The notes: a model not told the origin generated them from the letters alone. Numbered from the stretch's first letter, positions 7,855 through 13,511 are shown. The stretch: DNA of 13,634 nucleotides from HGM11525 sp045649145 (GCA_045649145.1 JAZRPK010000050.1:1-13634), one strand, 5' to 3'. Program-made: numbers and translations.

Positions 7855-8130
7855 ATGAACAAATCAGAATTGATTGCAGCTGTTGCTGAAAAAGCAGCTC
7901 TTTCAAAGAAGGATGCTGAAAAGGCAGTAAACGCAGTTGTAGCAGCAGTTACAGACGCACTTGTAGACGGAGATAAGGTACAGCTTGTTGGCTTCGGTAC
8001 ATTCGAGGTTAGAGCAAGAGATGCAAGAACAGGTAAGAACCCCAGAACAGGCGAGGTTATCAAAATCGCTGCTTCTAAGGTTCCCGCTTTCAAGGCAGGT
8101 AAGGCTCTTAAGGATGCTGTAAATAAATAA
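7855..8130 (+). CDS. hup: DNA-binding protein HU
   Basis: Abundant nucleoid protein that binds and bends DNA as a dimer. The 91 aa are the normal HU length. The N-terminal helices open MNKSELIAAVAEKAALSKKDAE, and the core strand VQLVGFGTFEVRARDARTG leads to the DNA-intercalating arm with KNPRTGE, whose Pro is the intercalating residue. The C-terminus is KVPAFKAGKALKDAVN. Strong promoter, ideal ribosome binding site (AAGGAGG, 7840-7846, 8 bp before ATG) and a following terminator all fit high expression. No IHF-specific features are seen. Confidence 0.97.
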   Translation: MNKSELIAAVAEKAALSKKDAEKAVNAVVAAVTDALVDGDKVQLVGFGTFEVRARDARTGKNPRTGEVIKIAASKVPAFKAGKALKDAVNK

Positions 8131-8141
8131 GTTTACATTGC

Positions 8142-8177
8142 GGAGTCCTCGTGTTTTATGAGGACTCCTATTTTTTT
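8142..8177 (+). terminator. Intrinsic terminator after the HU gene
   Basis: GGAGTCCTC (8142-8150), 9-nt loop, GAGGACTCC (8160-8168), then TA and seven T. It is a strong rho-independent terminator for the HU transcript. rqcP starts only 16 bp downstream with no promoter between, so some readthrough probably feeds rqcP. Confidence 0.92.
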
Positions 8178-8192
8178 GTATCGGAGGATTAT

Positions 8193-8435
8193 ATGAGACT
8201 GGATAAATATCTTAAGGTATCAAGACTTATAAAACGCAGGAGTGTTGCGAATGAGGCTTGCGATGCAGAACGTGTCAGCGTAAACGGCAGGGTGGTCAAG
8301 GCTTCTTATGATGTAAAGGTTGGCGACGTGCTGGAAATTAGAATGGGAGAGCGTGTGATTAAGGTTGAAGTTCTCCTTGTAACCGAACACGCACTTAAAA
8401 ATGACGCCCCTCTTATGTATAAGGTACTCTCTTAA
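8193..8435 (+). CDS. rqcP: RqcP (YabO), S4-domain ribosome quality-control factor
   Basis: Small S4 RNA-binding protein. The Bacillus homologue RqcP binds stalled 50S-tRNA complexes and works with RqcH to add C-terminal alanine tails that mark truncated nascent chains for degradation. The 80 aa open MRLDKYLKVSRLIKRR, which is essentially the YabO N-terminus, followed by VSVNGRVVKASYDVKVGD, the S4 fold core. The frame is open upstream to 8151, but that stretch is the HU terminator. CGGAGGA (8182-8188) at 4-bp spacing selects the ATG at 8193. Hsp15 (HslR) shares the fold, but its length and C-terminus differ. rqcH is not in this window. In Bacillus the gene lies beside yabN (mazG family), as it nearly does here. 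Confidence 0.93.
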   Translation: MRLDKYLKVSRLIKRRSVANEACDAERVSVNGRVVKASYDVKVGDVLEIRMGERVIKVEVLLVTEHALKNDAPLMYKVLS

Positions 8436-8485
8436 AGGTAAAATCAGAGTGGAAACCATCCAATTTTTGTTATTTATTTAATAGC

Positions 8486-8538
8486 AAATTTATGCAAATT
8501 ATCCGATTTTTGAAAAAAACGGAAAAAACGTCAAAAAA
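8486..8538. promoter_or_regulatory. Phased A-tracts (curved DNA / UP-like element) upstream of gap
   Basis: In the 200-bp gap between rqcP and gap, A-tracts begin at 8513, 8523 and 8533, exactly one helical turn apart (7, 6 and 6 A). Two earlier GCAAATT copies (8484-8490, 8494-8500) put AAATT in the same phase. This pattern is expected to bend DNA. It ends about 15 bp before the gap -35 box, where it could act as an UP element for RNA polymerase. Confidence 0.6.
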
Positions 8539-8552
8539 TTAACGTAATCCTC

Positions 8553-8581
8553 TTGTATATTTTCCAATTTTGAGTTAAAAT
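8553..8581 (+). promoter_or_regulatory. Sigma-A-type promoter of gap
   Basis: TTGTAT (8553-8558), 17-bp spacer, TAAAAT (8576-8581), 54 bp before the gap ATG. The leader then contains a perfect inverted repeat GCGTA-AAAAA-TACGC (8592-8606), which would be a few bases from the 5' end of the mRNA. The hexamers are only moderate, so the A-tracts upstream may supply strength. Confidence 0.65.
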
Positions 8582-8635
8582 ATAGGGGTAAGCGTAAAAA
8601 ATACGCAAATTATATAATAATGGAGGAATTCAAAA

Positions 8636-9673
8636 ATGGCAGTTAAAGTTGCGATTAACGGTTTCGGACGTATTGGACGTCTTGCATTCAGACAGATGTT
8701 CGGTGCAGAGGGTTATGAGATTGTTGCTATCAACGACCTCACAAAGCCTTCAATGCTTGCAGATCTTCTCAAGTATGACACAGCACAGGGCGGTTACTGT
8801 GGCAGAATTGGTGAGAACCTTCACACAGTAGAGGCTGATGATGAAGCAGGTACAATCACAGTTGACGGAAAAACTCTTAAAATTTACGCTATGGCTAATG
8901 CAGCTGAGCTTCCCTGGGGCGAGCTTGATGTAGACGTTGTACTCGAGTGTACAGGTTTCTACTGCTCAAAGGATAAGGCAATGGCTCACGTTAATGCCGG
9001 CGCTAAGAAGGTTGTTATTTCTGCTCCTGCAGGCAACGACCTTAAGACAATTGTTTACTCTGTAAACGAGAAGACTCTTACAAAGGATGACCAGATTATT
9101 TCTGCTGCATCTTGTACAACAAACTGCCTCGCTCCGATGGCTGACGCTCTTAACAAGTACGCTCCCATCCAGGCGGGTATTATGTCAACAATCCACGCTT
9201 ACACAGGCGACCAGATGATTCTTGACGGTCCTCACAGAAAGGGCGATATGAGAAGAGCAAGAGCAGGTGCTGCTAACATCGTTCCGAACTCAACAGGTGC
9301 TGCAAAGGCTATCGGTCTTGTTATCCCTGAGCTCAACGGTAAGCTTATCGGTTCTGCACAGAGAGTTCCTGTTGCTACAGGTTCTACTACAATCCTCACA
9401 GCTGTTGTTAAGGGCGACAACGTAACAGTTGACGGTATCAACGCAGCTATGAAGGCAGCAGCTTCCGAGTCTTATGGCTACAACACAGATCCTATCGTAT
9501 CTTCTGACGTTATCGGTATGAAGTATGGCTCACTTTTCGATGCTACTCAGACAATGGTTAGCGAGATTGGTGGCGGTCTTTACGAGGTTCAGGTTGTTGC
9601 TTGGTACGATAACGAGAACTCATACACAAGCCAGATGGTTAGAACAATTAAGTATTTTGCTGAATTGAACTAA
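8636..9673 (+). CDS. gap: Glyceraldehyde-3-phosphate dehydrogenase (NAD-type, glycolytic)
   Basis: Glycolytic enzyme oxidising glyceraldehyde 3-phosphate to 1,3-bisphosphoglycerate with reduction of NAD. The Rossmann motif NGFGRIGR is at residues 8-15, D35 in AINDL fits NAD preference, the catalytic Cys is C160 in SAASCTTNCLAP, and the paired His is H187 in HAYTGDQ. RRARAGAANIVPNSTGAAKA and WYDNENSYTSQMV complete the phosphate-binding and C-terminal signatures. The 345 aa are slightly longer than the usual 330-340. The ribosome binding site is GGAGGAA (8622-8628). Codons such as aac, atc and ctc are commoner than in neighbouring genes, as expected for very high expression. It is monocistronic, with its own promoter and terminator; pgk and tpi are not adjacent. 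Confidence 0.98.
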   Translation: MAVKVAINGFGRIGRLAFRQMFGAEGYEIVAINDLTKPSMLADLLKYDTAQGGYCGRIGENLHTVEADDEAGTITVDGKTLKIYAMANAAELPWGELDVDVVLECTGFYCSKDKAMAHVNAGAKKVVISAPAGNDLKTIVYSVNEKTLTKDDQIISAASCTTNCLAPMADALNKYAPIQAGIMSTIHAYTGDQMILDGPHRKGDMRRARAGAANIVPNSTGAAKAIGLVIPELNGKLIGSAQRVPVATGSTTILTAVVKGDNVTVDGINAAMKAAASESYGYNTDPIVSSDVIGMKYGSLFDATQTMVSEIGGGLYEVQVVAWYDNENSYTSQMVRTIKYFAELN

Positions 9674-9686
9674 TTGATTATATTAA

Positions 9687-9716
9687 ACAGCGGTGCTATA
9701 GCATCGCTGTTTTTTT
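9687..9716 (+). terminator. Intrinsic terminator of gap
   Basis: ACAGCGGTGC (9687-9696), TATA loop, GCATCGCTGT (9701-9710), with one G-T wobble, followed by a run of seven T (9710-9716). It is the plus-strand half of a back-to-back terminator pair with the yajC terminator. Confidence 0.92.
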
Positions 9717-9723
9717 ATGCACT

Positions 9724-9751
9724 AAAAAACAGCACCTTTTAGGTGCTGTTT
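9724..9751 (-). terminator. Intrinsic terminator of yajC (minus strand)
   Basis: AAACAGCACCT (9727-9737), TTT loop, AGGTGCTGTTT (9741-9751): an 11-bp perfect stem. Read on the minus strand it runs into six T (complement of 9724-9729). It lies 16 bp beyond the yajC stop and ends any dusB-mecA-yajC transcript. Confidence 0.9.
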
Positions 9752-9767
9752 GGTTTTAGATTAAATT

Positions 9768-10178
9768 TTACGCATCGTGGATAGTTTCAACAGCCTTAAT
9801 TGCTGTACGCTCAAACTTAAGAACAGCTCTTTCGTCAGGTGTACCAACGTTGCCTGTTTCGATAAATACGTAATCGTCCTTAATTTTTGTAACCTTACCG
9901 CAGATGCCGCCGATTGTTACTACCTTATCGCCAATCTTCATAGCGTCAATCTGTGCCTTTAATTCCTTTTCCTTCTTGCGCTGGGGTCTTATCATAACAA
10001 AATACAGCAAAACGATAACCAAAATCATCGGAAGCATAGAACTGAGCATTGCAAGAATACCACCGCCTGTGCCTGCTGCAGCTCCTGTTGCACTTGCCGC
10101 TCCTGCTGCACCTGCTGAGCCGCCTACAACTGCTACGCTGTCTGCTGCTGATGCCAATACCTTTGTAAATCCAAACAT
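9768..10178 (-). CDS. yajC: Preprotein translocase subunit YajC
   Basis: Single-span membrane protein that associates with the SecDF-YajC part of the Sec translocon. The one membrane helix is at about residues 42-63 (ILVIVLLYFVMI), followed by the family motif RPQRKKEKE (64-72) and the cytoplasmic part with MKIGDKVVTIGGICGKV. The 136 aa exceed the usual 85-110 because about 30 residues before the helix are almost only Ala, Gly, Ser and Thr. The ribosome binding site AAAGGAG serves the ATG at 10178. It has its own promoter right after mecA. The common neighbours tgt, secD and secF are not in the window. Confidence 0.95.
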   Translation of the reverse strand: MFGFTKVLASAADSVAVVGGSAGAAGAASATGAAAGTGGGILAMLSSMLPMILVIVLLYFVMIRPQRKKEKELKAQIDAMKIGDKVVTIGGICGKVTKIKDDYVFIETGNVGTPDERAVLKFERTAIKAVETIHDA

Positions 10179-10228
10179 AATAATTCTCCTTTGTTCATTT
10201 GTAGTAGCCGTTTTTTAGCATATAAATA

Positions 10229-10257
10229 ATTATAGCAAAGTTTACCCTTTAATGCAA
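10229..10257 (-). promoter_or_regulatory. Sigma-A promoter of yajC (minus strand)
   Basis: On the minus strand TTGCAT (10257-10252), 17-bp spacer, perfect TATAAT (10234-10229). It fits between the mecA stop (10261) and the yajC start, so yajC can be expressed independently of mecA. Confidence 0.8.
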
Positions 10258-10260
10258 GAG

Positions 10261-10833
10261 TTATTTCAACTTTTTTATCTCCTCAGCCATCTTGACCAGT
10301 CCTTCGCCCTCGGCTATCGGATTTCCGTGCTCGGATAAAAATAAATCGTATGTTCCGATTGGCGGAATTTTATCTGCAAATTCGAGTATTTTGCTGTCTG
10401 AATGTGTTGTGATTATAAAATATGACTCCATATAGGAAAAGAGCTTCATACCCGAAAGAACAGAGCTGTCCGCTTCTAAAAGATAATCACACAAATCATC
10501 AAAGTCTGAAAAACGAAACATTTTGTCGGTGTTTTCCTTCTTCTTGACTTTAATTGATTTAGGATCAATTTTTGCTTTTTTGCGTTCTGGAGTAATCTTG
10601 GTTACCGTGAGCACAACACCGCCGTCGGCAGGTGACGCCTCAACGACAATCTGTCCGCTTTTCGCATTAAAGCCTGTTTCACGGTTAATAAAGTCCATAA
10701 TTCTGTAGAGAAAGTTGCTAAGCTCGGGCGAATCAGCGGTAAGTGTTCGTATATTTATATTCATTTCGCTTAAGTCATTTTGTGTGAGAAGCACCCGCAC
10801 CTTGCGATTACCCTCAACCCGTTCGATTTTCAT
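10261..10833 (-). CDS. mecA: MecA-family adaptor protein for ClpC
   Basis: Adaptor that hands specific substrates to the ClpCP protease; in Bacillus MecA targets ComK and helps ClpC assemble. The 190 aa are a little shorter than Bacillus MecA (218). The N-terminal substrate-binding domain opens MKIERVEGNRKVRVLLTQNDL, ending with FNAKSGQIVVEA. A charged linker rich in Lys follows (about 103-121), then a C-terminal ClpC-binding-type domain from MFRFSDFDDLCDYL to the end. The family is recognised from overall layout and the N-terminus, and local targets are unknown. The ribosome binding site AAAGGTAGG is at 10842-10850. No terminator is seen before yajC, and a TATAAT precedes the gene. Confidence 0.88.
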   Translation of the reverse strand: MKIERVEGNRKVRVLLTQNDLSEMNINIRTLTADSPELSNFLYRIMDFINRETGFNAKSGQIVVEASPADGGVVLTVTKITPERKKAKIDPKSIKVKKKENTDKMFRFSDFDDLCDYLLEADSSVLSGMKLFSYMESYFIITTHSDSKILEFADKIPPIGTYDLFLSEHGNPIAEGEGLVKMAEEIKKLK

Positions 10834-10853
10834 TTATGATACCTACCTTTCGG

Positions 10854-10868
10854 CGGCATATGATGCCG
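10854..10868 (-). promoter_or_regulatory. Inverted repeat in the mecA leader
   Basis: CGGCAT (10854-10859), ATG, ATGCCG (10863-10868): perfect 6-bp arms with a 3-nt loop, placed between the probable mecA -10 box and its ribosome binding site. It could be a leader hairpin or an operator half-site pair. I know of no regulator matching it. Confidence 0.35.
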
Positions 10869-10879
10869 TCTGCACTCGT

Positions 10880-10885
10880 ATTATA
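10880..10885 (-). promoter_or_regulatory. Probable -10 box of mecA
   Basis: A perfect TATAAT on the minus strand, 47 bp before the mecA start. The -35 position at 17-bp spacing is TTCCCA, a weak match, so the promoter may be weak or activator-dependent. dusB upstream ends without a visible terminator, so readthrough into mecA is also possible. Confidence 0.5.
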
Positions 10886-10917
10886 CTATACTTTATGCAG
10901 TTTGGGAATAGATTTTT

Positions 10918-11892
10918 TCAATTTCTTGAAATTTCCTCTAAAGCCTTGTAAATAAGCTCTTCTGCCTCGGACAGACTGTTTACCTCAAAAAGCCTGACCT
11001 TTAGCTGAGTTGAGCCGGGCAGTCCTTTTATATACCATGCAAAATGCTTCCTTGCCTCTTTGATACCTCTTATCTCGCCCTTTTCTTCGCACAAACCACG
11101 TGCGTGCGTAAGTGCCATATTAAGCCGCTCGTGAGGTGTGGGGAAGGAGCCTGCATTACCTGTTTTAATAAGTGAGTTTATTTGGCTGAAAATAAAGGGA
11201 TTACCCTGTGCGCCTCTCCCGACCATAACAGCATCGCAGCCTGTTTGATTAAACATATCAACAGCATCTTGGGCACAAAAAATGTCGCCGTTTCCTATTA
11301 CGGGAATAGTGACAGCCTTTTTAACAGCGGCAATTATGCTCCAGTCGGCTTTTCCGCTGTAAAACATCATTCTGGTCCTCGGATGTACGGCAATGGCTGC
11401 TGCGCCGTTATCCTCGAGGATTTTTGCGACCTCAACTGCATTTATTGAACTGTCGTCCCAACCTGAACGTATCTTTGCTGTAACTGGTGCACCGCCTGCG
11501 CCTTTTACAGTAGCACGCATAATTTCACCTGCAAGACGGGGGTTTTTGAGAATTGCACTTCCGTCGCCGTTGTTTACAATCTTCGGTGCGGGACAGCCCA
11601 TATTTATGTCGAGAATATCAGACCCGTAGGAAAGTGCCTTGGCGGATACCGATTCAATTATATCAGGCTCGCTGCCAAAAATCTGTGCCGCTGACGGCTT
11701 TTCATTATCTGAGAGCGCCAAAAGCTCAGGGGTTTTCTTGTCCTTATAATAAAGCCCCTTTGCACTTACCATCTCTGTATAGGTAAGACCTGCACCAAAA
11801 TCCCGGCAGATTTTGCGGAAGGTAAGGTCGGTTATGCCTGCCATTGGTGCGAGGAATATATTGTTTTTAATTTCAATGTTTCCGATTTTCAT
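10918..11892 (-). CDS. dusB: tRNA-dihydrouridine synthase (DusB family)
   Basis: FMN-dependent enzyme that reduces uridines in tRNA D-loops to dihydrouridine. The 324 aa match the family. The TIM-barrel start is IFLAPMAGITDLTFR, the catalytic Cys is C100 in DINMGCPAPK, K140 lies in VTAKIRSGW, H170 in AVHPRTR, and the FMN phosphate-binding region is IPVIGNGD with MVGRGAQGNPF. The C-terminal helical tRNA-binding domain follows (about 235-324, with KEARKHFAWYIKG). The ribosome binding site AGGTGAG precedes the ATG at 11892. Firmicutes often annotate this as DusB; the exact target position on tRNA cannot be read from sequence. It heads the minus-strand dusB-mecA-yajC block. Confidence 0.96.
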   Translation of the reverse strand: MKIGNIEIKNNIFLAPMAGITDLTFRKICRDFGAGLTYTEMVSAKGLYYKDKKTPELLALSDNEKPSAAQIFGSEPDIIESVSAKALSYGSDILDINMGCPAPKIVNNGDGSAILKNPRLAGEIMRATVKGAGGAPVTAKIRSGWDDSSINAVEVAKILEDNGAAAIAVHPRTRMMFYSGKADWSIIAAVKKAVTIPVIGNGDIFCAQDAVDMFNQTGCDAVMVGRGAQGNPFIFSQINSLIKTGNAGSFPTPHERLNMALTHARGLCEEKGEIRGIKEARKHFAWYIKGLPGSTQLKVRLFEVNSLSEAEELIYKALEEISRN

Positions 11893-11923
11893 TTATCTCA
11901 CCTGCTAATTTCAGTTAGAGATT

Positions 11924-11952
11924 ATTATAACAAATTTAGCCGATTTTGTAAA
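11924..11952 (-). promoter_or_regulatory. Sigma-A promoter of dusB (minus strand)
   Basis: Minus strand TTTACA (11952-11947), 17-bp spacer, TATAAT (11929-11924), about 32 bp before the dusB ATG. It shares the 115-bp divergent gap with the small-protein operon. Confidence 0.8.
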
Positions 11953-12007
11953 GGTTTTGGGACTTAGAACATATAATATAATTGAATAATATTACGGAGG
12001 TAAGTGT

Positions 12008-12247
12008 ATGAAAGACGATATAAAGGGAAAGTTAGACTCTATCTTGGGCGGCGCAGATGCCGATAAAATCAAGCGTTTTCTATCAAGTGACAAGGCTGAA
12101 AAGCTGATGAACAGTCTGTCCGATTCGGATAAGAGCCGTATTGCAGAGGAATTTATGAAGATGGATAGTACAGACTTAAAGAAAAAGCTCCAGTCGGTAG
12201 ATTTGTCAAAGATAGACATTGACGGCATTATCAAAAAGATGAGGTGA
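12008..12247 (+). CDS. Small acidic/basic helical protein of unknown function (first of three)
   Basis: I do not recognise a described family. The 79 aa are charged and predicted by eye to be mostly helical, with no signal peptide or membrane segment. Residues about 8-27 (LDSILGGADADKIKRFLSSD) resemble LKGLLGDDAEDKIK and what follows in the next protein. The C-terminus has two short LKKKLQSVDLSKIDIDGIIKK helices. GGAGG (11996-12000) sits 7 bp before the ATG. The stop overlaps the ribosome binding site of the next gene, so it belongs to a three-gene unit. Coding status is supported by that spacing, the site, and codon use like the neighbours. Confidence 0.75.
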   Translation: MKDDIKGKLDSILGGADADKIKRFLSSDKAEKLMNSLSDSDKSRIAEEFMKMDSTDLKKKLQSVDLSKIDIDGIIKKMR

Positions 12248-12254
12248 AAGATAA

Positions 12255-12554
12255 ATGGCGGATATGATGGATACGCTAAAGGGCTTACTTGGTGACGATG
12301 CAGAGGATAAGATAAAGTCTGTTTTAGAATCGTTGTCAAGCGATAAAGGGGAAAGTAAGCAGTCGGGCGGCGAGCTTGATGTCGGTGAGCTGATGAAGTT
12401 AAAGAGTATAGCGGACCAGCTTTCAAACACAAACGATGCAAGGTCGAAGCTGCTCTTGTCATTAAAGCCGTTTATGCGTGATTCAAGGCAAAAAGGAATA
12501 GACAGTGCAATAAAGCTTTTAAGCTTATCCAAGATTGGCGGTTTGTTACAATAA
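12255..12554 (+). CDS. Small helical protein of unknown function (second of three)
   Basis: The 99 aa have no membrane segment. An N-terminal helical region (residues 5-30) shares the LG-DA-DKIK-L-SSDK pattern with the preceding protein. After a Gly/Ser/Gln-rich break (32-40) the C-terminal part reads DARSKLLLSLKPFMRDSRQK and then AIKLLSLSKIGGLL (85-98). I associate this LLxSLKPFxxxxR pattern, from memory and without a search, with uncharacterised clostridial proteins. Its ribosome binding site GAGGTGA (12241-12247) lies on the stop of gene one. Its own stop overlaps the site of gene three. Function unknown. Confidence 0.78.
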   Translation: MADMMDTLKGLLGDDAEDKIKSVLESLSSDKGESKQSGGELDVGELMKLKSIADQLSNTNDARSKLLLSLKPFMRDSRQKGIDSAIKLLSLSKIGGLLQ

Positions 12555-12569
12555 GGGAGTGTTTTAGAA

Positions 12570-12818
12570 TTGTACCGAAAATATTACAGCTATAGCGATA
12601 TGCCGCAGCCGATAAAAACTCAAAAGCCTCAAAAGGCCGTTGCAGAGGTGAAAAAGGAAATTTTGCCTATTGCAGAGAAAAGAAAAGAGGGTATTTTATC
12701 GAGATTTGAAAAGGATGACTTGATTTTAGCGGCTGTACTTATAATTTTGCTTATGGACGGATGTGACGACTGGCTGCTTGTTGCTGTAATTGGCGGTCTG
12801 TTCCTTTTTGACAAATAA
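12570..12818 (+). CDS. Small membrane-hairpin protein of unknown function (third of three), TTG start
   Basis: The 82 aa start at TTG 12570, 10 bp after AGGGAG (12554-12559). An ATG at 12600 (residue 11) is an alternative but lacks a site. The N-terminus is Tyr-rich (YRKYYSYSD) and followed by a Pro/Lys/Gln linker. From residue 49 on come an acidic cap DDLILAAVLIILLM, a short loop DGCDDW (63-68), and a second hydrophobic stretch LLVAVIGGLFLF. This is a probable two-helix membrane hairpin with an acidic, Cys-containing turn. I do not recognise a named family. Tight spacing to gene two suggests one transcript. Confidence 0.78.
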   Translation: MYRKYYSYSDMPQPIKTQKPQKAVAEVKKEILPIAEKRKEGILSRFEKDDLILAAVLIILLMDGCDDWLLVAVIGGLFLFDK

Positions 12819-12847
12819 AAATGCGACGGGATTCCGTCGCATTTTTT
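12817..12847. terminator. Bidirectional terminator between the small-protein operon and the DtxR/MntR-like gene
   Basis: AAAAATGCGACGG (12817-12829), loop GATT, CCGTCGCATTTTT (12834-12846). The stem is flanked by T-runs when read from either strand, so the convergent genes share it. It fills most of the 34-bp gap between their stops. Confidence 0.92.
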
Positions 12848-12852
12848 CAGTA

Positions 12853-13221
12853 TTATTTGTGCTTTTCTATATATGCTTTTAATTTCTCAAAGGTCTGCTC
12901 GCTAATATCGTGCTCGATTTTACAGCTGTCCTCGTAGGCAGTTTCTTCGTCTACACCGATTGCAATAAGAGCCGCCGCAATTGTACGGTGGCGTTCATAA
13001 ACGCTCTCGGCGATTTCACAACCTTTGCTTGTCAGCGAAATGCCACCATCCTCGCCGATTGTAATATAGCCTTCCTCACGAAAATGCTTCATTGCGACCG
13101 ATACGCTCGGCTTGGAAAAACCAAGCTCATTTGCAATATCAATGCTACGGACATATCCCTTTTTACCTTTTAGCATCAGTATGGTTTCAAGATAGTTTTC
13201 AGCAGATTCTTTTATTTTCAT
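12853..13221 (-). CDS. DtxR/MntR-family metal-dependent transcriptional regulator
   Basis: Metal-sensing repressor that binds DNA when loaded with Mn or Fe. The 122 aa comprise a winged helix (about 1-70, with VRSIDIANELGFSKPSVS) and a dimerisation/metal domain, without the SH3-like third domain of DtxR. Metal-site positions by alignment with MntR and DtxR are N9 (Asp8 in MntR, Met10 in DtxR), E12, H78, C100 (Glu99 in MntR, Cys102 in DtxR), E103 and H104. The Cys points to an iron-type or mixed site. The ATG at 13221 follows a GAGG (13233-13236) at 11-bp spacing. It lies downstream of copA on the same strand but has its own strong promoter. Neither feo nor mnt transport genes are visible. Confidence 0.92.
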   Translation of the reverse strand: MKIKESAENYLETILMLKGKKGYVRSIDIANELGFSKPSVSVAMKHFREEGYITIGEDGGISLTSKGCEIAESVYERHRTIAAALIAIGVDEETAYEDSCKIEHDISEQTFEKLKAYIEKHK

Positions 13222-13254
13222 AGCATCTATACCTCATATCATTCACATACAAAC

Positions 13255-13283
13255 AGTATAACACAAAGTCCGCTTTTTGTCAA
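13255..13283 (-). promoter_or_regulatory. Strong sigma-A promoter of the DtxR/MntR-like gene (minus strand)
   Basis: Minus strand TTGACA (13283-13278), 17-bp spacer, TATACT (13260-13255) with an extended TGT. ACAAA (13263-13267) and TTTGT (13276-13280) form an inverted repeat between the two boxes, a possible autoregulatory operator. It does not match known MntR or DtxR boxes. Confidence 0.82.
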
Positions 13284-13292
13284 AGTATTCCT

Positions 13293-13511
13293 TTAACCTA
13301 TTACCTTGTAGCCCTGATTCTCAACTGCCTTTTTAAGAATATCATCGGAAACGTCCTTAGAAAGCTTTACAACCGCATTGTTTTCCTCGTGGCTCACGAT
13401 TGCTTCTGTAACACCGTCTATCGCCTCTAAGGTCGCTTTGACTCTGCCCGAGCAATGCCCGCACATCATACCTTCAATGTTCATTGTCTTTTCCATTGTC
13501 ATTTTCTCCTT
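13293..13511 (-). other. Possible internal translation unit: free CopZ-like copper chaperone within copA
   Basis: Inside the copA frame, AAGGAG (13511-13506) lies 9 bp before ATG 13496 (3 bp before ATG 13502). Initiation there would give a 67-69 residue protein, the size and motif content of CopZ chaperones (GMMCGHC). The site looks as good as those of independent genes in this window. Whether it is used is inference. Confidence 0.4.

Noticed and set aside
8151..8192. Extended N-terminus for rqcP starting at GTG 8151
   Set aside because: The extra 14 codons are the 3' arm and T-run of the HU terminator; the family N-terminus MRLDKYLK begins at 8193 with a proper ribosome binding site.
8450..8470. 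Terminator after rqcP (TGGA-AACCA-TCCA then T-run)
   Set aside because: Only four base pairs; too weak to call. The rqcP transcript end is therefore not assigned.
11952..11994. Sporulation-sigma or sigma-A promoter for the small-protein operon (CATATAATA, overlapping TATAAT boxes)
   Set aside because: The -10-like boxes are good, but no -35 fits at proper spacing for sigma-A (GTTTTG or TAAAGG), sigma-E or sigma-K. In so AT-rich a gap such boxes arise by chance, so no promoter was annotated.
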